Positions 17,101 to 24,595 of a stretch of DNA of 64,000 nucleotides are shown here, in pieces. The DNA lies in contig CAZWRV010000015.1 in assembly GCA_964636325.1 (NCBI GenBank), positions 1 to 64,000 on the forward strand, written 5' to 3'. The position numbers and the translations under genes were made by a program. Positions within the stretch are counted from its first letter, which is position 1. Each line of letters starts with the position of its first letter. The DNA comes from CAZWRV01 sp964636325. GTDB lineage: Bacteria > Verrucomicrobiota > Lentisphaeria > Victivallales > GWF2-50-93. Below the pieces are notes generated by a model that had not been told where the DNA came from, made no database searches, and saw nothing but the letters and a program-made list of their open reading frames with translations.

Positions 17101-18414
17101 AACTTGAAGGGCCGGCCGGGGCCCACCGACTTCGCGCTCTATCCCGAGGATGGCTGGGAGGGAGTCAGAAGGCGGCTCGACGGGGAAGGCGCTACGACAA
17201 CCCCGATCAAGAAGAAGTACGAGGAGCAGCTCGAGGCGGCCAAGAAGCAGGGAATAAGCGATCCCCCCCCGCAGACACTCACCGTCGCCGGGCTCTACTG
17301 GGATCTCCAATGGAACGCCATTCCGGACTCAGCCGACGCCCGCGAATGGCGCGAGACATGGGCGCTGAACTACCAGTTCTACACACCCGACTTCCTCGAC
17401 TTCTGCTCATGGGCCTGGAACGAATGGATCGTCAAGACCGACAAGGACGTCAAGGGAGCATACATGGACGACTGCTGGGGCGCGCCCATCACCCGCGAGG
17501 GAGCCCCCTGCACCTACCAGCTCGAGGACGGCCACGTCCAGCCGGGATTCCAGTTCCTCGGCTACCGTGAAAGGATCAAGCGCATGCGCCAGATCTCCTG
17601 GGACAACGGCATATTCCCGCATCTCACCTCCCACACCACGCACACCTTCTATATCCCATACCATTCATTCTTCGACCTGATCCTCGACGGCGAAGACTTC
17701 TACTCGACTCCGCCGAGCCAGGGCGACTTCCTCGACCACTGGCCGCCAGACCGCATGCAGTTCATGCACAACGAGAAGTGGGGTCTCGTCACCACATGGC
17801 TCGGCTGGTGCGGCGGCGGACTCAAGATCGACAAATGGCCGTCCTGGACATTCCGCCAGCAGCGCGCCTACGCTGCGAACATGGCGCTCCACGACATCAT
17901 CTGGGCCTTCGACGAAAAAATACTGAAGGACTTCGGCCTCAAGGAGCCAGGCACCGTATTCGTCCCATACTGGAACGACGGCGGCCTCGCAAAGCACACC
18001 CACAAGGATTTCATGGTCAGCGCCTGGAAACGCCCGGGCAAATGCATGGTCCTTCTTGTGAACCGTGCTTCCGACCGCATCGAGGCCAACGTGAAGCTGG
18101 ATATGAAGGCCATGGGCTTCGATGGGAAAAATCCCGGAGACATCAAGATACAGCACGCCGATCCTACACTCCTCACTTATTTCGACGAGGATGCCACCAC
18201 CGTCAAAAAGCCCGAGATGAACACCAAGGACAACATGATCGAGGACGGCGAAAAGCCCGGCGACGAAATATCCCTTGACGAACGCATCGAGGACATGGAC
18301 AAGGACAAGCGCACCGCACAGGATCCCGACGGCAGGTTCGAATGGAAGGACGGCACGCTGTCCTGCGCCGTCCGCCGCCATGACTACAGGCTTTTCATCT
18401 TCAGCGCGCCGTAG
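14188..18414 (+). CDS. Giant secreted LamG-LamG-DUF6067 (GH123-like) protein
   Basis: The 1408-residue protein has a hydrophobic export segment at about 35-52. Two LamG-type domains follow: about 80-310 (ALYHLDD, TLEYWLKLD, WTHLALNW, IDEIRFSN) and about 370-590 (GTIAFWLQPLDW, WIHVAAVWEG, LDDFRVYSRALS). Then comes a region shared with the giant proteins at 24596, 29004 and 40546, with GREIYLAASGLP, a GMAWFAENDKGW motif and a catalytic-barrel-like part. In that part YMDDCWG and HTTHTFYI...ILDGED are candidate active-site motifs. A DG-E pair is reminiscent of GH123. It lies 9 bp after the permease, so its products may be imported by that transporter. An ATG at 14215, 8 bp after GGGGGG, is an alternative start. 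Confidence 0.8.
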   Translation: MTIPWGAQTMMDASAWRSRSASGRIVRHLPAGVGVLKISLWAAALTPFLAAPSSSCGEYERLSRSIFWQPYRYDESVVALYHLDDKGVQTGKDDLDLADPAEEDGIILKESEKKDDGGVRNDHAMGPSGVMKGYCEYVPDGRFNGGLAFKGLDGLVMGFDSKTSKARTLEYWLKLDELPKSETALMYLYSKDQPKTAPIQLLLKSDGALQVLWHGKAPWPATDLKLVPGRWTHLALNWRLEWPEGVDSALFIDGFEIQRHRFSEPIGPSASINAFIAGNSPEQKHGFKGIIDEIRFSNRGHSYYRYDLAWTDPGRKWETPAGQPFFRDAADLLFRDGFNKALKPDVCDKETKFKEHAVTAEDERLTPAKVRTLFPDGVEGAALMTGEGSLSPSFTGAGNFQTARGTIAFWLQPLDWDNFTRDNRFDTMQPLTFGLFQIYGEYMEGSYDRQFRASGPLLEFNINLNMDEGANNPPELCPGRWIHVAAVWEGTEFKYYVDGKPRSPDGAWSLWLPIYPGHDPRNPANPEWWLNAKPQTIRFGPCTYWEQRKVPAPRCALDDFRVYSRALSQEEIANLLRIFDPRQKMEPLPAASMSLYYNGVSGIVKTDIMPLLDKYKEVASVEVKVLKEGGKDALGSSSLKFEGRNQGTVEVKTPPMDFGSYSVVADLQDSAGKALCSVERKFTRKPPPWWQCKAGISDKVMPDWPPMEVAGNVIKVYGREIYLAASGLPEKIISQGADILAGPVKLTAASGGKDIQLAPEAPQPEITSKKEVRVDARGGLKAADFSIGVKSYTEFDGMMWFTITLAPAEGKTPSLDGMTLTIPFAEGNADYMHWWSGDREFRNPKSVHIGAVPEKDGTVFRSNDTDSITKLKEMRGSFIPYLLVTGQKRGMAWFAENDKGWTQSDAVPAVSVERKGKAATLILRIICSEIRLAEPRTISFGLHPTPVKKLDPIWRNYPVYSNLNPDSFCGNNLKGRPGPTDFALYPEDGWEGVRRRLDGEGATTTPIKKKYEEQLEAAKKQGISDPPPQTLTVAGLYWDLQWNAIPDSADAREWRETWALNYQFYTPDFLDFCSWAWNEWIVKTDKDVKGAYMDDCWGAPITREGAPCTYQLEDGHVQPGFQFLGYRERIKRMRQISWDNGIFPHLTSHTTHTFYIPYHSFFDLILDGEDFYSTPPSQGDFLDHWPPDRMQFMHNEKWGLVTTWLGWCGGGLKIDKWPSWTFRQQRAYAANMALHDIIWAFDEKILKDFGLKEPGTVFVPYWNDGGLAKHTHKDFMVSAWKRPGKCMVLLVNRASDRIEANVKLDMKAMGFDGKNPGDIKIQHADPTLLTYFDEDATTVKKPEMNTKDNMIEDGEKPGDEISLDERIEDMDKDKRTAQDPDGRFEWKDGTLSCAVRRHDYRLFIFSAP

Positions 18415-18519
18415 ACGGGCGACCCCCCGGGAGCGCCGAGCTCCAGCTCGGCATCGGTGCCGCATCGATGTGTCTCGCCCCAAGTTCCGCTGGCACAGGA
18501 GGAGGCCGGCGAACTTGAC
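18415..18519. repeat. Palindromic intergenic stretch after the GH gene
   Basis: A perfect 8-bp palindrome GCCGAGCT-CC-AGCTCGGC lies at 18435-18452, enclosed by GGGCGA (18417-18422) and TCGCCC (18474-18479). A second, imperfect stem pairs AAGTTCCGCTGGC with GCCGGCGAACTT around an AGGAGG-containing loop. No T-run follows. It lies between the end of the giant GH gene and the tRNA, and probably separates the two transcription units. Confidence 0.5.
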
Positions 18520-18591
18520 TCATCCGTATTTCCTGTAATTTTCCTCGGCAACGCGCATCATCTGCGAGGCGATGGATTCTGCGTCGAACAT
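18520..18591 (-). CDS. Possible 23-residue microprotein
   Basis: An ATG with GGGGGA 7 bp upstream opens a 23-codon frame that begins MFDAESIASQMM and ends in ENYRKYG, directly downstream of the tRNA-Leu gene on the same strand. It has an amphipathic, helix-like composition and a good ribosome-binding site, but is too short for any family call. It could be the remnant of a longer gene or chance. Confidence 0.25.
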   Translation of the reverse strand: MFDAESIASQMMRVAEENYRKYG

Positions 18592-18626
18592 GGAATCCCC
18601 CGTCGGTAATTGGTCGTTTGGATGTA

Positions 18627-18711
18627 TGGTGCGCGGGGGGGGACTCGAACCCCCATGGATTGCTCCACCAGATCCTAAGTCTGGCGCGTCTGCCAATTTC
18701 GCCACCCACGC
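18627..18711 (-). tRNA. tRNA-Leu (anticodon UAG)
   Basis: The minus strand folds as a class II tRNA. The acceptor stem is GCGTGGG/CCCGCGC with A73 and an encoded CCA (18627-18629). The anticodon stem is CCAGA/TCTGG with loop CTTAGGA, giving anticodon UAG for CUA/CUN leucine codons. The variable arm is TGGAGCAATCCA, and the T arm is GGGGG-TTCGAGT-CCCCC. The long variable arm agrees with leucine identity. Confidence 0.97.
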
Positions 18712-18920
18712 AAAAAGTATTTAAAGAGGATGGACTCTTACTATATCCTGAAAATCGGAGATTTGAAGACCTTTGATTCGGATGCTGTGGAAAATATGGC
18801 AAGAAGTTCCAGTTCCTCGGGAATTTCAAGTTCATATTTCCGCTGCCGATCTCCAGCAAGGAGTTAAAATTTGATTTACTAATAAGTCGGTTGATCCGCA
18901 GGGGAGCAAATCTGAACCAT

Positions 18921-20231
18921 TCACGGTCCGAAAAGCGTCATTGCGGTGGCGCGGCGGATACCGACGTTGATGATGTCGCCGGCCTTGATGTCCGGCGAGG
19001 GTGTGAAGGCTACAACCTTGTTAGTGCCGGTCCGGCCGAACCATCTGGCGGGATTCCTCTTGCTGACTCCTTCCACGAGGACCTCTACGGTTCTGCCGAC
19101 AATCGCCTTGTTGTGCCGTTCCGTGCGCGCCGCGAGATCAGCAAGAAGTATCTGGTTCCTTTCTTCCTTCACTTCGGTGGGGACGTCGTCCTTGAGATCG
19201 GCCGCGGCGGTTCCTTTCCTAGGAGAATATTTGAAGATGTAGGCGTTGTCGAACGCGATAAGCTCCATCAGTTCCCTGGTCGCCTTGAAATCCTCTTCGG
19301 TTTCGGTCGGGAATCCGACGATTACATCGGTGGAGAAAGTGATTTCTGGAACCTTGATTTTCAACGACCTTGCAATTTGAAGGTATTGCGCAGAGGAGTA
19401 CGGCCTGTTCATCATCCTCAGAATCCTGTCCGAGCCGGACTGCATCGGCAGATGGATGTTCCTGCAGACTTTCGGCAGCGAGGCGATCGCATCGATAAGC
19501 TTCCCGTTGAAATACGCCGGATGCGGGGATGTGAACCGGATCCTCCGCAGCCCTTCGATTGCGGACAATCTCTGCAGCAGTTCGGCGAAAGGCGACTCAT
19601 CGGAGGGCTTCTGCCCGTCGAGCCCGTATGCGGCGACATTTTGGCCGAGCAGCATGACTTCCTTTTTCCCGATGCCCGCAAGCTTTTCGACCTCCTCTAT
19701 GACCGAATCCATGGAACGGCTCCGCTCTCCTCCCCGGACGAACGGCACCACGCAGTAGCTGCAGAACCTGCTGCATCCGCGCATGATCGATACAAATGCT
19801 GACGGGCTCCCGTCGTCGAGATGATCGGGTATCCCCATGAACGCGAGATCTATCCCGGTTTCGGCAATGTGCCGCCTGCGGACGATCTCTTCGGCGATTA
19901 TGGAGGGGATGAGGTCGAGCTTGTCTGTCCCCGCGACGAAGTCGATGTGCGGCATGTCCCCGATCAGCTTTTCCTTGTAGTTCTCCGCCATGCACCCGAT
20001 GACGCCTATGAGCAGGCCGGGCTTTTCGGCCTTGAGCTTCTTCATGAGCCCTATCTTGCCGATAGCCTTCCTCTCCGCCTGCTCCCTGACGCTGCAGGTG
20101 TTGAAGATGAGGATGTCGGCGTCCGCCTCGGACTCCGCAGCCGTCAGGCCGTTTCTGACAAGGACCGCCGCGACGGACTCGGAGTCGCGCTCGTTCATCT
20201 GGCATCCATAGGTGCGGATGTGGAATTTCAT
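18921..20231 (-). CDS. miaB: tRNA-2-methylthio-N6-dimethylallyladenosine synthase
   Basis: The 436-residue methylthiotransferase adds a methylthio group to isopentenyl-A37 of tRNAs. The N-terminal cluster domain has Cys in YGCQMN, FNTCSVR and IGCMAE. The radical SAM site is GCSRFCSYC (CX3CX2C), with the family motif VPFVRGGERSR and later LGQNVAAYG and MQSGSDRILRMMNR. A TRAM domain closes the C-terminus (TVEVLVEG ... NKVVAF). The start overlaps the znuB stop by 4 bp, so it is the last gene of the zinc-uptake operon. Confidence 0.96.
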   Translation of the reverse strand: MKFHIRTYGCQMNERDSESVAAVLVRNGLTAAESEADADILIFNTCSVREQAERKAIGKIGLMKKLKAEKPGLLIGVIGCMAENYKEKLIGDMPHIDFVAGTDKLDLIPSIIAEEIVRRRHIAETGIDLAFMGIPDHLDDGSPSAFVSIMRGCSRFCSYCVVPFVRGGERSRSMDSVIEEVEKLAGIGKKEVMLLGQNVAAYGLDGQKPSDESPFAELLQRLSAIEGLRRIRFTSPHPAYFNGKLIDAIASLPKVCRNIHLPMQSGSDRILRMMNRPYSSAQYLQIARSLKIKVPEITFSTDVIVGFPTETEEDFKATRELMELIAFDNAYIFKYSPRKGTAAADLKDDVPTEVKEERNQILLADLAARTERHNKAIVGRTVEVLVEGVSKRNPARWFGRTGTNKVVAFTPSPDIKAGDIINVGIRRATAMTLFGP

Positions 20232-21043
20232 CTTCTCATCAGCCTCGTGACATATGCCGGCAGGAAGAACGCGAAGTTGACAAGCACGATGGTCGCGCCG
20301 GTAGGGAGATTGAAGATGAAGGAGAGGAATATCCCCAGGATGACCGAAGCCACCGCGAAGATTCCGGAAAGGATCATGGCCTTTTTGAAGCTCCCGGAAA
20401 CCTGGAGCGCAGTGACTGCGGGAAGTATGATCAGGCTTGACACAAGCAGGGTTCCCACCACCTTGATCCCGATAATGATGCTGAGGGAGGAAAGGAGCAT
20501 CAGGGACGTGTTCACCGCCTTCACTCTCACACCTGTAGTCCTCGCGTATTCCTCGTCGAAGGTGGAGGAGAATAGGTCGTTGTAGAGGAACGCAGCCGCA
20601 AGGATTACCGCCGCGGAAATGAGGACTGAAAGCAGGACTTCAGTCGGAGTTATAGACAGTATGCTGCCAAAGAGATAGCCGAAGAGGTCTACGTTGAAGC
20701 CGCCCGCCAGGCTCGCGAACATCACTCCGATCGCAATGCCGAAGGAGGCGAGCAGGCCGATCGCCGCATCTCCGAAAATCTGCGCCCTCTCAACCAGCCA
20801 CATGACTAGAAGTGAGGAGACCATCACCAGCGGTATTGAAACATAAAGCGGCTGGGCGTGCAGAAGCAGCGCCAGCGCTATCGTCCCGAACCCGACATGC
20901 GCCAGGCCGTCGCCTATCAGCGACAGGCGCTTCAGCACCAGGAATATCCCCAGGAAGGCGCAGGACAGCGCGATGAAGCAGCCCGCGACAAGCGCCCGCT
21001 GGAAGAACGCGTAATTCAACGCCTCTGCTATCTGGTCTGACAT
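20228..21043 (-). CDS. znuB: Zinc/manganese ABC transporter permease
   Basis: The 271-residue ABC-3 family permease has about eight membrane helices. RLSLIGDGLAHVGFG near the N-terminus and the coupling-loop region TTGVRVKAVNTSLMLLSSL are typical of ZnuB/TroC proteins. The start at 21043 (MSDQIAEALNY) is preferred over one 12 codons upstream, since family proteins begin just before the first helix. It lies downstream of the ATPase and overlaps miaB. Zinc rather than manganese is inferred from the adjacent Fur/Zur-type regulator. The substrate-binding protein (ZnuA) is not in the window. Confidence 0.9.
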   Translation of the reverse strand: MSDQIAEALNYAFFQRALVAGCFIALSCAFLGIFLVLKRLSLIGDGLAHVGFGTIALALLLHAQPLYVSIPLVMVSSLLVMWLVERAQIFGDAAIGLLASFGIAIGVMFASLAGGFNVDLFGYLFGSILSITPTEVLLSVLISAAVILAAAFLYNDLFSSTFDEEYARTTGVRVKAVNTSLMLLSSLSIIIGIKVVGTLLVSSLIILPAVTALQVSGSFKKAMILSGIFAVASVILGIFLSFIFNLPTGATIVLVNFAFFLPAYVTRLMRR

Positions 21044-21104
21044 TTCAACACCTAAAACAAACGGACACCCGACAGCCAATAACCACTAACAAAAAAACTG
21101 AGCA

Positions 21105-21854
21105 TCAATGCCTGCCGCAGATAATATGCTGCGATTCTCCTCCGAAGTAGCGTGTCATCTCTGGCGAATGGCAGAACTCGTCGAAGGTGCCGAAAAAGAC
21201 AATCTTCTTGTCGAGGTAAAGGAACTTGGTCGCGTATTTCCCGATGCTGCCGGAGTCATGCGTCACGAGGAGGATGGTTATCTTTCTTTCACGGTTCAGC
21301 TTCTCGAGCGTCTCATAGAAGCTCTCGCGTATCTGCGGGTCCAGCGCGACGGTGGGTTCGTCGAGCAGCAGTAGCTCCGGATCGTTCACCAGAGCCCTGG
21401 CCAGCAGGACGCGCTGCTGCTGGCCTCCGGACAGCCTGCCGATCATCCTCTCCTTCAGCTCGCTTATCCCGAGGAGCTCGAGAACATGGTCCACCTTCGC
21501 TTTGTCCGCGGCGCCTAGAAACTTGAAGAGCCTCTTTTTTCGGGAGAGTAGCCCGCAGGACACTATCTCGTGGACGTTGGCGGGGAAATGGGGGTCGGGC
21601 ATCCTGAGCTTCTGCGGAAGGTATCCGATTCTATGCCAGTCGCCGAAGGCTCCCAGATCGCTGCCGAAGAGCTTTACGGTGCCGAACTTGAACGGAATTA
21701 TCCCGAGCAGCGCCTTGACAAGGGTTGACTTGCCGGAGCCGTTGGGGCCGACAATCCCTACGTAGTCGCCGGATCCGATGTCGAACGTAATGTCCTGCAG
21801 CACCTCGGAGTTCTGGAAGGCGACGGTTATGTTCTGCGCGGAAACGACATTCAT
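21105..21854 (-). CDS. znuC: Zinc/manganese ABC transporter ATP-binding protein
   Basis: The 249-residue ATPase carries all nucleotide-binding motifs: Walker A GPNGSGKST, Q-loop YLPQK, signature LSGGQQQR, Walker B LLLLDEPT and the switch histidine in LLVTHD. It pairs with the permease 61 bp downstream. Its ATG overlaps the stop of the Fur-family gene (ATGA), giving translational coupling of sensor and transporter. The longer open frame upstream of 21854 lies inside the regulator gene and is not used. Confidence 0.93.
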   Translation of the reverse strand: MNVVSAQNITVAFQNSEVLQDITFDIGSGDYVGIVGPNGSGKSTLVKALLGIIPFKFGTVKLFGSDLGAFGDWHRIGYLPQKLRMPDPHFPANVHEIVSCGLLSRKKRLFKFLGAADKAKVDHVLELLGISELKERMIGRLSGGQQQRVLLARALVNDPELLLLDEPTVALDPQIRESFYETLEKLNRERKITILLVTHDSGSIGKYATKFLYLDKKIVFFGTFDEFCHSPEMTRYFGGESQHIICGRH

Positions 21855-22267
21855 GTCTTCCTGCATTCGCTGCAAATCCCTTCGAGCTGTATGAAGTGGC
21901 CTGTGATCGTGAAGCCTGCGATCGTCTTGCGGCCGGACAGTCCGCATTCCAGCAGCTCCCCGATCTTCCCGCATTCGGTGCAGACGATATGGTGGTGGTG
22001 CCGGCCCTTCTTCTCCCCGCAGAGTGCGTAGTAGAGCCGCCTGTCAGGCCTGCTGACCTTGGCGAGGATGCCTGCGTCGCAGAGAGTCTCCAGGTTGCGG
22101 TAAACCGACGGGAAGCTGGCCCTGCGGAACTTGCCGCTTATCGCCTTGAATATCTCCTCGGGTGACATGAAGCGGCGACTTCCCTGGAAGATGCGCAATA
22201 TCTGAAGCCGCTTCGGCGTGAGCTTGAAGCCGCGCTCCTTCAGTCTTAGAATGTGCTTGTCGTCCAT
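21851..22267 (-). CDS. Fur-family metalloregulator (probably Zur)
   Basis: The 138-residue protein has the Fur winged-helix with DNA-recognition helix FPSVYRNLETLCDAGI. A dimerisation domain follows with the metal site HHHHIVCTECGKIGEL and the C-terminal CSEC pair, so both structural CxxC motifs are present. Zur is inferred because the gene heads the znuCB operon; Fur or PerR activity cannot be excluded from sequence. A near-perfect 21-bp palindrome at 22430-22450 is a candidate operator for autoregulation. The start MDDKHIL is preferred over one 20 codons upstream. Confidence 0.9.
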   Translation of the reverse strand: MDDKHILRLKERGFKLTPKRLQILRIFQGSRRFMSPEEIFKAISGKFRRASFPSVYRNLETLCDAGILAKVSRPDRRLYYALCGEKKGRHHHHIVCTECGKIGELLECGLSGRKTIAGFTITGHFIQLEGICSECRKT

Positions 22268-22345
22268 GTTGACTATCGCTCCTCTGAAACTTGCCTCAAA
22301 GGGGCGTAGACATTCTTGTCTGCGCAAGTCTCAGGTAGGAATACC

Positions 22346-22386
22346 GTATGAATTCAGCAAACTACGCCCTTTTGCTGAATTCATAC
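22346..22386. repeat. 16-bp perfect hairpin with CTACGCCCT loop
   Basis: GTATGAATTCAGCAAA pairs perfectly with TTTGCTGAATTCATAC around the 9-nt loop CTACGCCCT. The loop is 8/9 identical to that of the hairpin at 54155-54185 although the stems differ. It lies 79 bp upstream of the Fur-family start codon and so could be in its 5' leader. Confidence 0.85.
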
Positions 22387-22429
22387 ATTGTCGGTTTGAC
22401 CGGGCGTAAAATCTGAAACGTAAAATCTG

Positions 22430-22450
22430 AAATAGAAATGATTTCCATTT
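22430..22450. promoter_or_regulatory. Candidate Fur/Zur operator
   Basis: A 21-bp palindrome with core GAAAT-G-ATTTC and outer AAAT/ATTT arms pairs at 9 of 10 positions. It lies upstream of the Fur-family/znuCB operon and shares the A/T-rich dyad layout of Fur-family boxes. No characterised box is matched exactly. Confidence 0.55.
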
Positions 22451-22661
22451 AGATTAGGGCCTCGGCGTTTTATTTCAAGTGGAACGAGGGATCAAAAAAA
22501 CAGTATTTTTACTTGTCTTATCGCGCCGATTCTGTTATCTTGTCATGGCAAAATGCTAAGGCGGGCTTCGCCCGCAACCCAGAATTCAATGAATTCCATA
22601 GACACATGCACGCTATTGCGCTAGAACTTTTTGAGAAAGTATCCTAAAAAAGGTTTAAATC

Positions 22662-23420
22662 ATGCCTGGCAAGATCATCCACCTGGAAGAAGTCGACTCG
22701 ACGAATCTCTATGCGCTCAAGAACTTCGAGAGCCTGGAAGATGGTGTTCTTGTCATTGCAAAATGCCAGACCGCGGGCAGAGGGCGAAGAGGCAGGAAAT
22801 GGCATTCGCCGCCACGCGGCAACATCTATGCGACATACCTGGTCAAAGAAATCCGCCTGCCGCTACACTGCTATTCGTGGATCGGCTGCCTAGCGGCCTT
22901 GGACTCCCTGAGGAATTTTGCCCCGCACCAGGATTTCTGGCTCAAATGGCCCAACGACGTCTGTACGGGCGAGCCCGTCGAGGAAGGCATACGGAAAATC
23001 GCCGGAGTGCTCTGCGAAACGCATTCGCCGCCTGGCAATAACAGTTTCGACGGCGTCGCTGTCGGGGTCGGCATTAATCTAAATATGCGGCGTGAGGATA
23101 TTGAAGGGGGCGAATTCAAAATTCCTCCCTCCTCATTGTTTATGCTGACAGGATACAGGTGCGATCCTGCGGAATTCGCAGAAGTGTTCCTGGCAAAGCT
23201 TCGTGCCTCCTCATCTCTCGATGAATCCGAACTGCATTCGAGCTGGATGCGATACGACAAGCTTGTCGGCAGGCGGATCAAGATTTCCCGTGAGGCAGAC
23301 GTTAAAGGGATGGAGGGGGCATATTCAGGGATTAGTAGTGACGGCAGCCTTATACTTAGGCTCCAGTATGGCGACGAAAAGATTTTTCACAGCGGCGATG
23401 TCAGCCTGCTGGTCTCCTGA
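22662..23420 (+). CDS. birA: Biotin--[acetyl-CoA-carboxylase] ligase (monofunctional BirA)
   Basis: The 252-residue protein contains only the catalytic and C-terminal domains of BirA, with no N-terminal winged helix, so it is a class I ligase without repressor function. The biotinyl-AMP loop GRGRRGRKW, the substrate motif EVDSTN, the lysine motif LKWPNDV and the VGVGINLN strand are all intact. A C-terminal SH3-like segment (GRRIKISRE ... FHSGDVSLLV) completes the fold. It attaches biotin to carboxylase carrier lysines. It is transcribed divergently from the zur operon. Confidence 0.93.
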   Translation: MPGKIIHLEEVDSTNLYALKNFESLEDGVLVIAKCQTAGRGRRGRKWHSPPRGNIYATYLVKEIRLPLHCYSWIGCLAALDSLRNFAPHQDFWLKWPNDVCTGEPVEEGIRKIAGVLCETHSPPGNNSFDGVAVGVGINLNMRREDIEGGEFKIPPSSLFMLTGYRCDPAEFAEVFLAKLRASSSLDESELHSSWMRYDKLVGRRIKISREADVKGMEGAYSGISSDGSLILRLQYGDEKIFHSGDVSLLVS

Positions 23421-23428
23421 AACTCGAG

Positions 23429-23454
23429 CAGTAGCTTGCGCGCGGCGCGCGCAA
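23429..23454 (+). repeat. Fragment of the 71-bp dispersed repeat
   Basis: GTAG followed by CTTGCGCGCGGCGCGCGCAAA matches the first hairpin of the repeat copies at 1148-1218 and 48610-48680, but the rest is absent. It lies just after the birA stop codon in a 104-bp gap before the esterase gene, which is read from the other strand. Confidence 0.75.
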
Positions 23455-23524
23455 ATCAACGATCCCGGGGCCGAATTGCCTCAAAAGGCTCTCGGGACTA
23501 CTTGTTTCAGATCCGGCAAATCAG

Positions 23525-24559
23525 CTAATTCCGCAGTATCGGCTTCAGGAATTTTGCGAACGCCTCCGCGAGCCGCATCATGCCTATGTCGTTGGGATGG
23601 ACGCAATCGACAGTGGACTCGGTGTCGTCGCCGAGCATCCCCTTGTTCGGCATGAAATGGAGTTGCTTGATGCCATCTGCCTTTAGCTTCTTGAAGACCG
23701 AGCGCAGCACCTTGCCTTTTTCGGTCGGACTAATCCCGAGATGGTTGCAGTCCTCCGGGAGGACGATCGGGACGTTCTGGTGCGCCATCCGCAGCTTCTT
23801 GACGAACGGCTCAATCCTTTCAGCGACAAGCTCCGGGGTCATGTTCCAAAGGCAGTCCAGGACGTAAATGGATGGATCGAGTTCGGCCATGAATTCCGCC
23901 ATCTCGATTTCCCCCCTTCCGCTGCCGGAAAAGCCGAGATTGATCACAGGCATATCCAGCATTCGGCCGAGTATAGCTGTGTAGGCCAGGCCAGGGCGTG
24001 TCGCGCATCCGCCTTGGGTTATGGAGGTGCCATAAACCACGACAGGCTTTATTTTTGCGGGGAACTGTAAGGAGGAAAATTTCTTTCCCGCCGGGATTCC
24101 GACCTCAAGAGATTTGATACCGTTATATAAAGGGAGATAAAGCAAGTGTTCGCATCCAGGAGTGATTTCAAATTCCCGGCTCGTGTTTGTAAACTGAGTG
24201 GGCTGGCCGTTGAACTTGAAAGTCCATCTGCCTTTTCTGTCGCGAGAATAGAGATCGAATCCGCTGACGCCTGTCGCCGGCATGTGTGCCATGCCGAACG
24301 AGGCCATTTCAGTGGTGAGAGTCCACCGCACTCGGATTGTTTTTGCGTCTGTCGTGAACCTGTAGCAGAATCCGGCGGTGTTGTGGCTCAGCCCCCACAC
24401 GGCGTCGGTCGCCTTGCCTTTGGCGCGCGCCGGCAGACGGTCGTAAAAGCTTTCGGTGTCAGTCCAGCCCTTGCCTTCGACCGGCAGCTTGCTGCAGTCG
24501 AGCCAGGTCGTCCCCGCCTCGGCAGGCGCCTCCGAGCGGATAAGATTCGAAATTTTCAT
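23525..24559 (-). CDS. SGNH/GDSL carbohydrate esterase with GxDLY domain
   Basis: The 344-residue protein has an N-terminal beta-rich domain with the GFDLY motif (GxDLY domain, about residues 30-170) followed by an SGNH hydrolase fold. The block I serine is in YGTSITQGG, the block II region is NLGFSGSG, and the C-terminal Asp/His pair is in VDCVHPND. Proteins of this arrangement are mostly carbohydrate deacetylases. No signal peptide is evident, so it may act on imported oligosaccharides. It is the last gene of the leftward glycan operon, 36 bp after the 1461-residue GH gene, and probably removes acyl groups. Confidence 0.88.
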   Translation of the reverse strand: MKISNLIRSEAPAEAGTTWLDCSKLPVEGKGWTDTESFYDRLPARAKGKATDAVWGLSHNTAGFCYRFTTDAKTIRVRWTLTTEMASFGMAHMPATGVSGFDLYSRDRKGRWTFKFNGQPTQFTNTSREFEITPGCEHLLYLPLYNGIKSLEVGIPAGKKFSSLQFPAKIKPVVVYGTSITQGGCATRPGLAYTAILGRMLDMPVINLGFSGSGRGEIEMAEFMAELDPSIYVLDCLWNMTPELVAERIEPFVKKLRMAHQNVPIVLPEDCNHLGISPTEKGKVLRSVFKKLKADGIKQLHFMPNKGMLGDDTESTVDCVHPNDIGMMRLAEAFAKFLKPILRN

Positions 24560-24595
24560 TTATTGTCCTGCTTTAATTTTACATATTCTGGCATA

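Larger units (their letters stand above)
22268..22661. promoter_or_regulatory. Divergent zur-birA intergenic region
   Basis: This gene-free stretch holds a 16-bp perfect hairpin (22346-22386), two tandem copies of CGTAAAATCTGAAA (22405-22418 and 22419-22432), the palindromic operator candidate at 22430-22450, and two small palindromes near birA: GCGGGC-TTC-GCCCGC (22561-22575) and GAATTC-AAT-GAATTC (22583-22597). I could not place a convincing -35/-10 pair for either gene. Confidence 0.6.

Noticed and set aside
18401..18859. 152-codon frame across the tRNA-Leu region
   Set aside because: It overlaps the tRNA gene and palindromes and has no protein-family resemblance; only the short 23-codon frame at 18520-18591 has a ribosome-binding site.
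22000..22010. HHHH stretch in the Fur-family protein, considered as an artificial tag
   Set aside because: It lies in the natural metal-binding loop (HHHHIVCTECG), as in many Fur/Zur proteins.
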